Origin: a bacterium
Lineage (GTDB): Bacteria; Pseudomonadota; Gammaproteobacteria; Burkholderiales; Burkholderiaceae_C
Direction: 5' to 3'
Length of the DNA stretch: 5,385 nt
Assembly (NCBI GenBank): GCA_030824095.1
Contig: JAVBYK010000162.1
Coordinates: forward strand, 1 to 5,385
The stretch's first letter is position 1. Every line of letters starts with the position of its first letter. A model generated the notes under the pieces. The model searched no databases. It saw only the letters and a program-made list of their open reading frames with translations, and was not told the DNA's origin. The position numbers were made by a program, and so were the translations under genes. Positions 4,928-5,385 of this stretch are shown piece after piece.

Positions 4928-5385
4928 ATGATCACAATTGCTGTTGACTGCATGGGAGGCGACCATGGCCCCCAGGTCACACTGCCCGCTTGCCGGCAAT
5001 TCCTGGAACAGCACCCCGAAGCCGCCCTGATTCTGGTCGGCTTGGCCGAGCCGCTGGCCGGTTTTTCTCACCCGCGCGCCCGGATTGTGGCGGCCAGCGA
5101 AGTGGTCACCATGGATGATCCCCTGGAAATTGCCCTGCGACGCAAGAAGGATTCCTCCATGCGCGTGGCGATCCAGCAGGTCAAGGACGGAAGCGCCCAG
5201 GCAGCCGTATCGGCTGGCAACACGGGTGCTTTGATGGCGATTTCGCGTTATCTTCTGAAAACCGTGGATGGCATCGAGCGTCCCGCTATTGCCGGCCAAA
5301 TTCCCAATGCCACCGGTGGTGCTACCACGATGCTGGATTTGGGTGCCAATGTGGACTGCTCGGCCGAACACCTGTTGCAGTTCGC
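4928..5385 (+). CDS. plsX: Phosphate acyltransferase PlsX (acyl-ACP:phosphate acyltransferase), 5' part
   Basis: The first 152 residues are seen; the gene runs off the right edge (the family is about 340 residues). PlsX turns acyl-ACP and phosphate into acyl-phosphate, the donor for PlsY in the first step of glycerophospholipid synthesis; it is a peripheral membrane enzyme. Its marks are AVDCMGGDHGP (5-15), SAGNTGALM (95-103), RPAIAGQIP (118-126) and LDLGANVDC (136-144), all in the expected order and spacing. The start at 4928 puts the GGDHGP motif at its usual distance from the N-terminus. The ribosome site is weak (GGGTG about 11 nt upstream). It follows rpmF in the classic order, but a terminator-like hairpin lies between them, so it may need read-through or its own promoter. 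Confidence 0.96.
   Translation, partial: MITIAVDCMGGDHGPQVTLPACRQFLEQHPEAALILVGLAEPLAGFSHPRARIVAASEVVTMDDPLEIALRRKKDSSMRVAIQQVKDGSAQAAVSAGNTGALMAISRYLLKTVDGIERPAIAGQIPNATGGATTMLDLGANVDCSAEHLLQF

Noticed and set aside
4844..5371. 175-codon open frame on the minus strand
   Set aside because: It is antisense to plsX and the terminator; no recognisable protein.
1..5385. CRISPR array, tRNA, rRNA, or direct target-site repeats around the element
   Set aside because: No spaced repeats or cloverleaf were seen. Group II retrohoming does not make target duplications, so their absence is expected.

Overview
The window looks like the chromosome of a betaproteobacterium, most likely Burkholderiales and probably Comamonadaceae (Comamonas/Delftia-like). 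The reasons are GC-rich host genes, the order maf–yceD–rpmF–plsX, and the protein sequences themselves. The genus is inferred from remembered family sequences; no search was run.

Layout. On the minus strand at the left are two overlapping genes: a yceF-type Maf pyrophosphatase (554-1159) and, coupled to it by an ATGA overlap, a tetrapyrrole-methylase-fold SAM-dependent methyltransferase (557 down to the window edge). Reading rightward on the plus strand is the ribosome/lipid cluster: yceD (DUF177), rpmF (ribosomal protein L32) and the 5' part of plsX (phospholipid synthesis), which runs off the right edge. A possible promoter and a hairpin with a U-tract lie between yceD and rpmF. A strong intrinsic-terminator-like hairpin lies between rpmF and plsX.

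The unusual part is about 2.8 kb between maf and yceD (about 1188 to about 3982), which is lower in GC and is a complete-looking mobile group II intron. It starts GTGCGAC. It has about 940 nt of structured non-coding RNA (domains I-III and the start of IV) and a 565-residue reverse transcriptase/maturase/HNH protein (2132-3829). It ends with a textbook 34-nt domain V (3908-3941) and a domain VI with a GAGA loop and a bulged branch-point A (3976). Candidate exon-binding sequences in domain I pair with the DNA just left of the 5' junction.

The 5' junction falls directly after an ATG (1185-1187). The yceD reading frame resumes in frame right after domain VI. So the intron appears to sit immediately behind the yceD start codon, at the head of an essential rpmF-plsX cluster and only 28 bp upstream of the divergent maf start. 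Domain VI also carries an ATG (3965) in frame with yceD, so yceD might be translated from unspliced RNA. I found no CRISPR array, tRNA, rRNA or novel defence system.
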